The position numbers were made by a program, and so were the translations under genes. The notes beneath the pieces are model-generated. The model was given only the letters and a program-made list of their open reading frames with translations. It made no database searches and was not told the origin of the DNA. From NCBI GenBank assembly GCA_035552275.1, contig DASZLR010000183.1:1-17973 (forward strand): DNA of 17,973 nt, given 5' to 3'. The stretch is from DASVLX01 sp035552275. Lineage in GTDB: Bacteria > Actinomycetota > Actinomycetes > Mycobacteriales > Pseudonocardiaceae. This document shows positions 7,587 to 13,996 of this stretch, one piece after another (the stretch's first letter is position 1; the number at the start of each line of letters is the position of its first letter).

Positions 7587-8045
7587 TCATCGTTTCTTGC
7601 TCGGCCACACCTCATGCTGGGGATCCCACCAGAGCGCGTAGAAGCTGTCGTCGCGCAGGAAACCAAAGAGACGTCCCTTGCCGCCGAACCGAAGCCTGCT
7701 GATTCGGGTCTCGTCGTCGTATTCCAAATCTTCCAGTCGCCGCTGGGCCTCGGCGTTCGGCAAGCTGTCGACCGGGTAGTGCTTACCTGGTTCATCACCG
7801 TTGTTGAATGCCTCGCGCACCGTCATCGACTCGATTGACCGCAGCCGTTCCAGCATCTTTCGATGTTCGGCCTGGGTGATGTTGGCGAGACACCACGGCC
7901 CGCCGACGTCGAGTTTGTTGAACCGGATGAGCAGCCTGCCGGCCGAGTCCTGCGGCTCGAAACGGCGGCGCGGCTGACGGCCATGGACGCCGAGACCGGC
8001 GACCGCAGGAGTCCTGGGGGAACGGGTGGCAGGGACGGCTTCCAC
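7587..8045 (-). CDS. Uncharacterised small protein, possible toxin-like partner of the upstream nucleotidyltransferase
   Basis: Function not recognised with certainty. The N-terminal 35 residues are Arg/Pro-rich and poorly ordered. The core (about 37-152) looks globular: LLIRFNKLDVGGPW, a helix (EHRKMLERLRSIESMTVREA), a HYPVDSLPNAEAQRRLEDLE segment, then a strand-rich end with GKGRLFGFLRDDSFYALWW, then DPQHEVWPSKKR. The pattern RLFGF-x(5)-FYxLWWDPxHxV recalls small proteins of unknown function in actinomycetes and, loosely, the beta-sheet end of RelE-like mRNA interferases; that link is a guess. GTG 8045 is the only usable start; the frame stays open to a stop at 8094-8096 through a Lys/Arg-rich stretch, so the real start is uncertain. 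It lies 82 bp downstream of the nucleotidyltransferase, same strand, probably one transcript. Confidence 0.65.
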   Translation of the reverse strand: MEAVPATRSPRTPAVAGLGVHGRQPRRRFEPQDSAGRLLIRFNKLDVGGPWCLANITQAEHRKMLERLRSIESMTVREAFNNGDEPGKHYPVDSLPNAEAQRRLEDLEYDDETRISRLRFGGKGRLFGFLRDDSFYALWWDPQHEVWPSKKR

Positions 8046-8127
8046 GGCGTGCGGTGTCTTCCGCTTGCTCTTGTCGCGCTTGGTCGGTACGGATCAGGGT
8101 CCGGAGCCGTTCTGGTGTTTGACCGAC

Positions 8128-8478
8128 TCAGATCGCCACCGCATCGGCCAACACCCGGTCGCGGATGCGCTGCTTGAGACCGTTCACGGTGGCTACCTGG
8201 GTGAACACCCCGAGCAGTTCCTCGACATCCAGGGCGAATCCGGACATCGCGACGTAACCCCGGCCTTCGCCGACGTCGATGAGCAGGTCGAGATCGCTGT
8301 TCTCGGTCGCCTCCCCACGAGCTACGGAGCCAAACACCCGAACGTTGCTCATCCCGTGGCGATCGGCGATCGCGTAGATCTCGTCGCGGTGGGCACGCAG
8401 CTCATCCACGGTGACCCGTCGCCTCGGAGCCGCCCCTTGATCGCTGAGGTCGTAGCCCGCTGATCCGGCGTCGGTCAT
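8128..8478 (-). CDS. MNT-type minimal nucleotidyltransferase
   Basis: Small (116 aa) polymerase-beta-superfamily nucleotidyltransferase. The catalytic motif reads RVFGSVARGEATENSDLDLL: GS at the loop, then DLD carrying two metal-binding aspartates. The C-terminal VNGLKQRIRDRVLADAV is the usual MNT tail. Characterised members such as MntA transfer AMP to a HEPN-family RNase toxin and so act as antitoxins. No HEPN gene is next to it here; the downstream partner is the uncharacterised 152-aa protein. The start was set at the ATG at 8478 because TAGGGT lies exactly 7 nt before it, as in leaderless genes; an ATG at 8499 would overlap the divergent birA and add seven residues. Catalytic class is confident; role as antitoxin is inferred. 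Confidence 0.85.
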   Translation of the reverse strand: MTDAGSAGYDLSDQGAAPRRRVTVDELRAHRDEIYAIADRHGMSNVRVFGSVARGEATENSDLDLLIDVGEGRGYVAMSGFALDVEELLGVFTQVATVNGLKQRIRDRVLADAVAI

Positions 8479-8485
8479 GGTGCTC

Positions 8486-8491
8486 ACCCTA
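8486..8491 (-). promoter_or_regulatory. -10 element, leaderless promoter of the nucleotidyltransferase gene
   Basis: TAGGGT on the minus strand followed by 7 nt and then the ATG at 8478. It shares the bases TA (8490-8491) with the divergent birA -10, so one 10-bp segment may drive both directions. Confidence 0.5.
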
Positions 8492-8495
8492 TGAT
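8490..8495 (+). promoter_or_regulatory. -10 element, leaderless promoter of birA
   Basis: TATGAT followed by 7 nt and then GTG at 8503, so transcription would begin at or next to the start codon. No Shine-Dalgarno sequence precedes birA, which agrees. No clear -35. Confidence 0.55.
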
Positions 8496-8502
8496 CCACC
8501 TG

Positions 8503-9351
8503 GTGAGCAGCGGGAAATCGGACTTTGAGCCGTTGGACGTGTCGGCGCTGCGGACCGCGCTGGTTCGGCCGAACGGCGGCTATGCGGCGCTGGACGTGGT
8601 GGAGCGCACCGGATCGACCAACGTCGACCTGCTGGCCGCGGCCCGGTCCGGCGCCGCCGACCGCACGGTGCTCATCGCCGAAGCACAGACCGCCGGCCAG
8701 GGTCGGCGCTCGCGGGGCTGGGTCTCACCACCGGGCGCGGGGCTCTACCTCAGCGTGCTGCTGCGACCGGCCGGCGTGCCGGTGTCCCGGCTGCCCTGGC
8801 TCACCCTGCTCGCCGGCGTCGCGCTGGCCCGCACCGCCGAGTCGGTCGGCGTCGACGCCGCGCTGAAGTGGCCCAACGACCTGTTGCTCGGCCGACCACG
8901 CCGCAAGGCGGCCGGTGTGCTCGCGGAGATCAGCACCGCCGACGGTCCGGCCGTGGTGCTCGGCATCGGCCTCAACGTGCACCCGCTGCCCGCCGGCGTC
9001 CCGCTCGGCGCCGGCGGCCTGGCGCCGACCTCGTTGGCCGACGAGAACGCCTCCGACATCGACCGCACTGTTCTCGCCGTCCGGCTGCTCGCCGAGCTCG
9101 CCACCTGGGAAGGCGCCTGGCGGCAGCACAGTGGCGACCCGGTGGCCGCCGGCCTGCGCGACGAGTATCAACCTCGCTGCGAGACGCTGGGTCAGCGGAT
9201 TCGGGTCGAGCTGCCGGGCTCGGCGGAGCTCTCCGGCCGCGCTGTCGGCCTGGGCGACGACGGAACCCTGCTGCTGCGCGCCGACGACGGCGTCGAGCAC
9301 GCCCTGTCCGCCGGAGACGTGGTGCATGTTCGCGGTGCGGAATCACGGTGA
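8503..9351 (+). CDS. birA: Biotin--[acetyl-CoA-carboxylase] ligase
   Basis: Activates biotin to biotinoyl-AMP and attaches it to the lysine of the carboxyl-carrier subunit of acyl-CoA carboxylases. The catalytic domain shows ERTGSTN, the nucleotide/biotin loop GQGRRSRGW (family GRGRRGR), KWPNDLL with the catalytic lysine, and VVLGIGLNV; a C-terminal SH3-like domain (about 230-280, RIRVELPGSAELSGRAVGL) follows. There is no N-terminal helix-turn-helix, so it is a monofunctional ligase and not a repressor. An ATG at 8491 is in frame, but it overlaps the TATGAT -10 element, so GTG 8503 is favoured (282 aa). It is divergent from the carboxylase genes it serves, as in Mycobacterium, but two unrelated small genes lie between. 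Confidence 0.94.
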   Translation: MSSGKSDFEPLDVSALRTALVRPNGGYAALDVVERTGSTNVDLLAAARSGAADRTVLIAEAQTAGQGRRSRGWVSPPGAGLYLSVLLRPAGVPVSRLPWLTLLAGVALARTAESVGVDAALKWPNDLLLGRPRRKAAGVLAEISTADGPAVVLGIGLNVHPLPAGVPLGAGGLAPTSLADENASDIDRTVLAVRLLAELATWEGAWRQHSGDPVAAGLRDEYQPRCETLGQRIRVELPGSAELSGRAVGLGDDGTLLLRADDGVEHALSAGDVVHVRGAESR

Positions 9352-9383
9352 CAATCGCAGTGATAATCGCCGCGACAATCAGG
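9348..9383 (+). repeat. Three imperfect 12-bp direct repeats after birA
   Basis: GTGACAATCGCA, GTGATAATCGCC and GCGACAATCAGG follow one another head to tail, starting at the birA stop codon. Copies 1 and 2 differ at two positions. Purpose unknown; it could be a slippage product or spaced regulator half-sites before the PH-domain gene. Confidence 0.55.
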
Positions 9384-9409
9384 CCGGAAATGCCGGTTGG
9401 CGCCAGCCC

Positions 9410-9428
9410 GGCCCGGTAGCGTCGGGCC
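9410..9428 (+). terminator. Possible weak hairpin between birA and the PH-domain gene
   Basis: GGCCCG and CGGGCC are complementary with a 7-nt loop, without a T-tract. It could attenuate transcription from birA, or it may be chance in such GC-rich DNA. Confidence 0.3.
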
Positions 9429-9462
9429 AGCGTAACCGGGCCGGACATCCAGGAGGGGCCTC

Positions 9463-9981
9463 GTGCCATACCCCGACGACCTGCTCACCGAGGGCGAGCA
9501 GGTCGTGATCAACAAGCATCCGCACTGGAAGATGCTGATCATCCCGGTGCTGGTCTTCCTGATCGTCGTCGGCGCGGTCGCTTTCGTGGCCGCGTTGGTG
9601 GCCCGCGAGCAGTGGCACCTGATCGCCTGGCTCGCCCTGCTCGTCGTCGGCCTGTTGCTGATCATCTGGCGGACGGTGACCCCGTGGATGCGCTGGCGCA
9701 CCACCCACTTCATCGTCACCACGCGCCGGGTGATGACGCGCGAGGGCGTGCTGAACCGGGTCGGTGAGGACATCCCGCTGTCCCGCATCAACAGCGTCCG
9801 GTTCGAGCATGGCCTGATCGACCGGATGTGGGGCTCCGGCACGCTGATCATCGAGTCGGCATCGGACGAGCCGCTGGAGTTCCACAACATCCCGCGGATC
9901 GAACGGGTGCACTCGCTGCTGTACGAGGAAGTCAACGAGAACCCGTACGACGAGGCGCGCCGCCACCGGCACAACGACTGA
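9463..9981 (+). CDS. Membrane protein with bacterial PH domain (bPH2/YdbS-like)
   Basis: A 172-residue membrane protein of unknown precise role. Two transmembrane helices (about 24-46 and 52-71) are followed by a cytoplasmic bacterial PH domain (about 80-155) with the typical pattern HFIVTTRRVMTREGVLNR, then DIPLSRINSVRF, then GTLIIESAS and a terminal helix. The tail is charged and His-rich. The GTG start is set by a strong AGGAGGGG ribosome site. A protein of this type lies beside birA in Mycobacterium (Rv3278c next to Rv3279c), so the neighbourhood is conserved. Bacterial PH domains are thought to mediate membrane or protein contacts, and the function of this member is not known. No frameshift or loss seen. 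Confidence 0.9.
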   Translation: MPYPDDLLTEGEQVVINKHPHWKMLIIPVLVFLIVVGAVAFVAALVAREQWHLIAWLALLVVGLLLIIWRTVTPWMRWRTTHFIVTTRRVMTREGVLNRVGEDIPLSRINSVRFEHGLIDRMWGSGTLIIESASDEPLEFHNIPRIERVHSLLYEEVNENPYDEARRHRHND

Positions 9982-10016
9982 CCAGCCTGACGGCCGAGCC
10001 CCAGAACGACTAAGCT

Positions 10017-10032
10017 GTTAACGATCGCTAAC
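10017..10032. promoter_or_regulatory. Near-perfect palindrome upstream of the HMG-CoA lyase gene, candidate operator
   Basis: GTTAACGATCGCTAAC matches its reverse complement at 14 of 16 positions (central CGATCG flanked by GTTA/TAAC arms). It ends 23 bp before the ATG and overlaps a possible -10 (TAACCT, 10029-10034). The form is typical of TetR-family operators in acyl-CoA catabolism; the regulator is not in the window. Confidence 0.5.
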
Positions 10033-10055
10033 CTTGTCGGGATTGGGGTGCGCGG

Positions 10056-11006
10056 ATGACAGCACGGGATGTCGGGCTGCCGGTCACGGTCGCTCCGCCG
10101 GATCGCGGCGACCTGCCCGAGCACGTGACGATCTGGGAGGTCGGTGCCCGGGACGGCCTGCAGAACGAGTCCACAGTGCTGCCGGTCGAGGTCAAGCTGG
10201 AGTTCCTGGACCGCCTGGCCGCCGGCGGACTGTCGGTGCTGGAGGCGACCAGTTTCGTGTCGCCGAAGTGGGTACCGCAGCTCGCCGACGCCGACGAACT
10301 GCTCGCCGGCCTGCGCCGCGTTCCCGGTGTCCGCTACCCCGTGCTGGTGCCCAACGAACACGGCCTGGACCGGGCGCTGGCCGCCGGAGTCACCGACATC
10401 GCGATCTTCGCCAGCGCCACCGAGACCTTCGCCAACCGCAATCTCAACAGCACGCTGGACGGCCAGTTCGCGCTGTTCGAGCCGGTGGCCGCGCGGGCCA
10501 GGGCGGACGGGCTGGACGTGCGCGGCTACCTGTCCATGTGCTTCGGCGATCCGTGGCAGGGCGCGGTCGATCCGGCCCAGGTGGTCGCGACCGGCCGGCG
10601 GCTGCTGGACCTCGGCTGCACCCAGCTCTCCCTCGGCGACACCATCGGCGTGGCCACCGTGGGCCAGGTGGAGTCGCTGTTGCGCGCGTTCGTCGCGGCC
10701 GGCGTCCCGATCGAGCGGATCGCGGTGCATTTCCACGACACCTACGGACAGGCGCTGACCAACACGATGGCCGCGCTGCGGCTGGGGGTGCACACGGTCG
10801 ACGCCAGCGCCGGCGGGCTCGGCGGCTGCCCGTACGCGGAGTCCGCGACCGGGAATCTGGCCACCGAGGATCTGCTCTGGCTGTTGGACGGCCTGGGCGT
10901 GCACACCGGCGTCGACCTGGATGTGGTCGCGGAGACCAGCGCGTGGATGGCCCGGCAGTTGGGTCGGCCGAGCCCGTCGCGGGTGGTGCGCGCGCTGACG
11001 GACTGA
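10056..11006 (+). CDS. mvaB: Hydroxymethylglutaryl-CoA lyase
   Basis: Cleaves 3-hydroxy-3-methylglutaryl-CoA to acetoacetate and acetyl-CoA, the last step of leucine breakdown; cytoplasmic TIM-barrel enzyme of the HMGL-like family. Signatures: WEVGARDGLQNE (catalytic Arg and metal-binding Asp), EATSFVSPKWVPQLAD, the metal-ligand HFHDTYGQALTN, and the GLGGCPYAESATGNLATED loop holding the catalytic Cys. At 316 residues it matches bacterial MvaB. The ATG follows a G-rich GGATTGGGG element, and a near-palindrome lies just upstream. Because the same reaction scheme also fits close homologues acting on related hydroxyacyl-CoAs, strict substrate identity is inferred. It ends 27 bp before a U-tract terminator, so it is probably transcribed alone. 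Confidence 0.94.
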   Translation: MTARDVGLPVTVAPPDRGDLPEHVTIWEVGARDGLQNESTVLPVEVKLEFLDRLAAGGLSVLEATSFVSPKWVPQLADADELLAGLRRVPGVRYPVLVPNEHGLDRALAAGVTDIAIFASATETFANRNLNSTLDGQFALFEPVAARARADGLDVRGYLSMCFGDPWQGAVDPAQVVATGRRLLDLGCTQLSLGDTIGVATVGQVESLLRAFVAAGVPIERIAVHFHDTYGQALTNTMAALRLGVHTVDASAGGLGGCPYAESATGNLATEDLLWLLDGLGVHTGVDLDVVAETSAWMARQLGRPSPSRVVRALTD

Positions 11007-11032
11007 ACACCGGCGACCGAGGACTTGGCGAA

Positions 11033-11057
11033 AGCCGTGACGCGCCGGCTCTTTTTT
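11033..11057 (+). terminator. Rho-independent terminator after mvaB
   Basis: AGCCG (11033-11037) pairs with CGGCT (11046-11050) around an 8-nt loop and is followed by CTTTTTT. It is the only T-tract terminator in the window and isolates mvaB from the ESX-type module. Confidence 0.75.
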
Positions 11058-11159
11058 CGTTGTAGCTGGAACCGAGCGGCGGCCGGCTGCGTCGACCCGA
11101 CTGATGAGGCAGTTCGATCCGCCCCCGCCCGAACACGAACCGGACCGGAGGTGGCCAAG

Positions 11160-11645
11160 GTGACCGACGCGACCCACAGTCAGGAGCGGGTCGAGCAGCT
11201 GCTGGCCGACTACCGGCGTGGTCGCGAGCAGCTGGCGTCCGTCCAGCGAGCCCTGCTGTCCATCGCCGAAACGGCGTCCAGCCCGGATGGACTGGTCAGT
11301 GTCACCGTCGGCGCCCACGGCGAGCTGGCCAAGCTGATCATCGCCGATGCGGCCTACCGCCGGTACCGCGCGGCCGAACTCGCCGGGCTGATCACCCGGC
11401 TGACCGCGCAGGCCGCGGCGAAGGCGGCTGAACGGGCCAATCAGGCGCTGCTGCCGGCACTGCCGCCGGACACCGATCCGGCGGCGCTGCTCGCCGGTCG
11501 CGCCGACCTGAGCCCGGACGAGATCGGCGGGACGCCACCTCGTCCGTCCCGAGTGGACAGATCGGACCGGCTGGACAGCGTCGACGACGACGAGAGCTAT
11601 GAGCACACCAGTTGGATGCAGGGCACGCCGAAACGAGGGCGATAG
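11160..11645 (+). CDS. YbaB/EbfC-family protein of an ESX-type effector module
   Basis: 161-residue YbaB/EbfC-like protein. A long helix (about 8-40, SQERVEQLLADYRRGREQLA) leads into the family's strand pattern DGLVSVTVGAHGELAKLII and a second long helix (about 68-98). The last 60 residues are Pro/Asp-rich and probably disordered. Housekeeping YbaB binds DNA, but longer members encoded beside ESX genes (for example EspL in Mycobacterium) serve type VII secretion, possibly as chaperones. GTG 11160 was chosen because GGAGG stands 8 nt upstream; an in-frame ATG at 11025 would run across the mvaB terminator. It is first in a tight operon: 2 bp to the next gene. Confidence 0.85.
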   Translation: MTDATHSQERVEQLLADYRRGREQLASVQRALLSIAETASSPDGLVSVTVGAHGELAKLIIADAAYRRYRAAELAGLITRLTAQAAAKAAERANQALLPALPPDTDPAALLAGRADLSPDEIGGTPPRPSRVDRSDRLDSVDDDESYEHTSWMQGTPKRGR

Positions 11646-11647
11646 CG

Positions 11648-11989
11648 ATGGCCAGCGGCGAGGGATATCGCGTCGACGCCGCCGAACTGGCGCGTCAGGC
11701 TCAGGATTTCCCGGATCTCGCGGATCGCGCGCAGCGCATCCATCAGACACTGAGCCAGGCGTTGGACGCGGCCGGGGAGTGCTGGGGATCGGATGCGGCG
11801 GGGCAGAGCTTCGCCGCCCACCATCTGGGTGCGGCCAACGACACCCTGGACCGGCTCGGATCGCTGTCCGGCCGGCTGTCCAGCGTCGGGCAGCGGTGGT
11901 CCGAGACGGCGAGCGGGTACCGGCGGGTCGAGGCGGACGTTGTGAACACAGTCGAAGCGGCCGGTGTTCGCCAGGCCGAGCACGAGTGA
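11648..11989 (+). CDS. EspC/WXG100-like type VII secretion protein
   Basis: A 113-residue all-helical protein, probably exported or acting as a secretion partner through a type VII (ESX) system. Two helices (about 10-42 and 52-100) flank a turn with W46-G47 (ECWGSDAAGQSF), resembling the WXG hairpin. Near the C-terminus Y91-RRV-E95 fits the YxxxD/E export signal. No N-terminal signal peptide. The composition matches the EspC (DUF2580) group rather than canonical EsxA/EsxB. The ATG at 11648 follows GAGGG; an earlier in-frame ATG (11612) would overlap the YbaB-like gene deeply. It is followed 12 bp later by the toxin gene, whose N-terminal domain is a likely heterodimer partner. Confidence 0.8.
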   Translation: MASGEGYRVDAAELARQAQDFPDLADRAQRIHQTLSQALDAAGECWGSDAAGQSFAAHHLGAANDTLDRLGSLSGRLSSVGQRWSETASGYRRVEADVVNTVEAAGVRQAEHE

Positions 11990-12001
11990 GCTGGAGCCGA
12001 G

Positions 12002-13996
12002 ATGGGCATCCAACTTCCCATTGAACTGGCCGGAGTCGCCGCCCGCGCCGGGGTGAGCTGGCCGCGGGCCGACGAGGACACGCTGCGGACGTGCGCCCAG
12101 GCGTGGCGACAAGCCGGCGGTCACGTGTCCACATTGGCCGGTGACGCCGACCGGGTCGCGCACCGCGCGCTGGGTGCGATCTCCGGCCAGACCGGCGACG
12201 CGGCCGGCCGACACTGGGAATCATTCACCCATCCGGACACCGGCCACTTCACCGCGACAGCGCGCGGCTGCCACGCGGCCGCGGACCGGCTTGAGCACGC
12301 CGCTGATCAGGTCGCCGACGCCAAGGCCAAGATCATTCAACACCTGGTCACCTTGGCCGGCAACGAGGACGCGATGCACACCGCCGCGTCGGCCGGCCAT
12401 CCGGCGGCGCTCGCCGGGCTCACCAACGCGGTGCGGAACGCCCAGGCCAACGTGGCCGGCGTGACCAGCCAGCTCACCCAGACCATCGGCCTGGGCGGCG
12501 CGGGTCCCGGTCAGCCGGCCACCCCTGGCCAGCCGGCCGCATCCACTCAGTCGAGTCCGCTGAGCCCGGTCGCCGGACCGGTGGACAGCGCGTTGGCCGG
12601 CGTTGTGCCGAACCGCACCGATCCGGGGTCGCCGCTCGGTTCCTACCCGTCCGACCTGGCGGCCGGCACGCCCGCGCTCGGGCAGCCACCGATCGGTCAG
12701 CACGGCCACGGCGGTGTGGTCCTGACAGGTCCCGCGGGGCCGCCACCCGGCGTCCCGCCCGCGCCCGCGCCGAGTGCGCCCCCGGCGGCGGGACCGATGT
12801 CCGCGCCGGCTCCGAGCGCGCAACCCGTTTCCACGCCACCGATCCACTTTGGACAGACCTCGACATCGTCGGCCGGCCTCCTGGACGCGCCCGCGCCGAT
12901 CGCCGTGCCGGACCCGTCGGCGGCAGCAGCCGGTGTCCCACCGAACCCGAGCGCACCCGTTGGTCCGCCGCTCGGAATCGCCGCGCCCAGCCCGGTGTTC
13001 GCGGCGTCCCCCGGCGCTGGCCCAGCACCAGTCCCGCCGGCCGGGGGCGGCCCGGTCGGTTCAGCGCCATCGCCGGTGCCAGCGCCAGGTCCAGCACCGG
13101 CGCCGAATCCTGAGCCGGGGCCACCGCCGACCCAGGCTCCGGCACAGCCGGCAATGCCCGCGGAGTCCAGCGGCGGCGCTGGCGTGGTCGCCGTCGGTGG
13201 CGCACCGGCGCGCCCAGCCGCCGTCGGAGCCAACCCGGCCGTACCGCCGGACCGAGCCGTTTCCGGGGGCGGCTCGGGCGGCCCGGCAGAACACCGCGCC
13301 ACCGGATCGCGGTCGGCCCAGCGCGCGGCGGTCGCCGTGTTCGTGCTGCACATGTTCCCGATCGGGCACCTGCCGGTCGCCACGGACCGGCCGCACCGGC
13401 AATGGCCACCGCCGCCGCCCGACACCGATTTCGCTGCCGGGCTGCGGTTTCCGCCGCACGACCACCCCCGGTCGGAGCTGATCGACACCTCGACAGTGCC
13501 CGACAGCGCCGACAGTGTTGCTTCGCCGGGTCGCCCGGCCCACGACCCGGGTGTCCAGGCGCTGGCTGCCGGCCACGATCCACTCGGCAACGCGGAGACC
13601 AGCGAATTCGAGTGGGACCGCCGGTTCGTGGTGCGTGCCGCCGATCCGGACACCGGTGTCGCGGCCGAGCATGCCTGGCCGCCAGTCGAACTGTGCCCGG
13701 AAGGCGGCCGCGAGCCCGGCGAGCCGGTGGTACTGGAACCCGGCGTGGTGCTGGATCGCTTCGGCAGTGCGGAAGGCCGGGTGTTCGCTGCCGACGCGAC
13801 CCCGTTCGCGCGGCGATCCCTGCCGCCGGACCAGATCGCCGCCGGCTACCACCGATACGAGGTGCGCCAACCGTTGCCGGTATGGCAGGCGGTGTCCGCG
13901 GCGTGGTTCGGCCAACCCGGCGGAGGCACTCGGATACGGTCCGTGTACCCAGCCGCCGACCTGGTCGCGTTGGGCTATCTGAAGGAGCTGGAATGA
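12002..13996 (+). CDS. Type VII-secreted TNT-domain toxin (predicted NAD+ glycohydrolase) with long Pro-rich linker
   Basis: Predicted polymorphic toxin of 664 aa. Residues 1-165 are an ESX/PPE-like helical domain (MGIQLPIELAGVAARAGVSW; turn near HW, residues 71-72). About 165-436 is a low-complexity Pro/Ala/Gly linker. Residues 437-545 form a folded-looking segment beginning RSAQRAAVAVFVLHMFPIGH. The C-terminus matches the TNT family of CpnT: LDRFG (584-588), RRSLPP (604-609), YHRY (616-619), WFGQPGGGT (635-643). TNT enzymes hydrolyse NAD+/NADP+ and kill the target cell. Arg586, Arg605 and His617 line up with residues implicated in M. tuberculosis TNT, but the Gln expected after PGGG-x is Arg644 (codon CGG). 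Its stop overlaps the next gene (ATGA), the mark of a toxin-immunity pair. Toxin family is confident; activity is not, given Arg644. Confidence 0.88.
   Translation: MGIQLPIELAGVAARAGVSWPRADEDTLRTCAQAWRQAGGHVSTLAGDADRVAHRALGAISGQTGDAAGRHWESFTHPDTGHFTATARGCHAAADRLEHAADQVADAKAKIIQHLVTLAGNEDAMHTAASAGHPAALAGLTNAVRNAQANVAGVTSQLTQTIGLGGAGPGQPATPGQPAASTQSSPLSPVAGPVDSALAGVVPNRTDPGSPLGSYPSDLAAGTPALGQPPIGQHGHGGVVLTGPAGPPPGVPPAPAPSAPPAAGPMSAPAPSAQPVSTPPIHFGQTSTSSAGLLDAPAPIAVPDPSAAAAGVPPNPSAPVGPPLGIAAPSPVFAASPGAGPAPVPPAGGGPVGSAPSPVPAPGPAPAPNPEPGPPPTQAPAQPAMPAESSGGAGVVAVGGAPARPAAVGANPAVPPDRAVSGGGSGGPAEHRATGSRSAQRAAVAVFVLHMFPIGHLPVATDRPHRQWPPPPPDTDFAAGLRFPPHDHPRSELIDTSTVPDSADSVASPGRPAHDPGVQALAAGHDPLGNAETSEFEWDRRFVVRAADPDTGVAAEHAWPPVELCPEGGREPGEPVVLEPGVVLDRFGSAEGRVFAADATPFARRSLPPDQIAAGYHRYEVRQPLPVWQAVSAAWFGQPGGGTRIRSVYPAADLVALGYLKELE
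12497..13309 (+). repeat. Pro/Ala-rich low-complexity linker of the TNT protein
   Basis: About 270 codons dominated by CCG/CCC/GCG/GCC, giving repeated PAP, PPA, APS and PGP motifs. It probably forms an extended, unstructured spacer between the secretion domain and the toxin tip. Such tracts vary in length by slippage and recombination. Confidence 0.7.

Noticed and set aside
5014..7641. Long plus-strand frame of 875 codons
   Set aside because: It is antisense to the SRPBCC, accE and pccB genes; composition is Gly/Arg/Asp/Val-rich low information.
11025..11159. Upstream ATG extension of the YbaB/EbfC-like gene
   Set aside because: It would cross the mvaB terminator and add 45 unconserved residues; GTG 11160 has a good ribosome site.
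9192..12224. Very long open frame on the minus strand (about 1,010 codons)
   Set aside because: It is antisense to birA, the PH-domain gene, mvaB and the ESX-type genes, all of which have clear families. Its translation is Arg/Pro-rich with no domain, as expected for mirror frames in GC-rich DNA.
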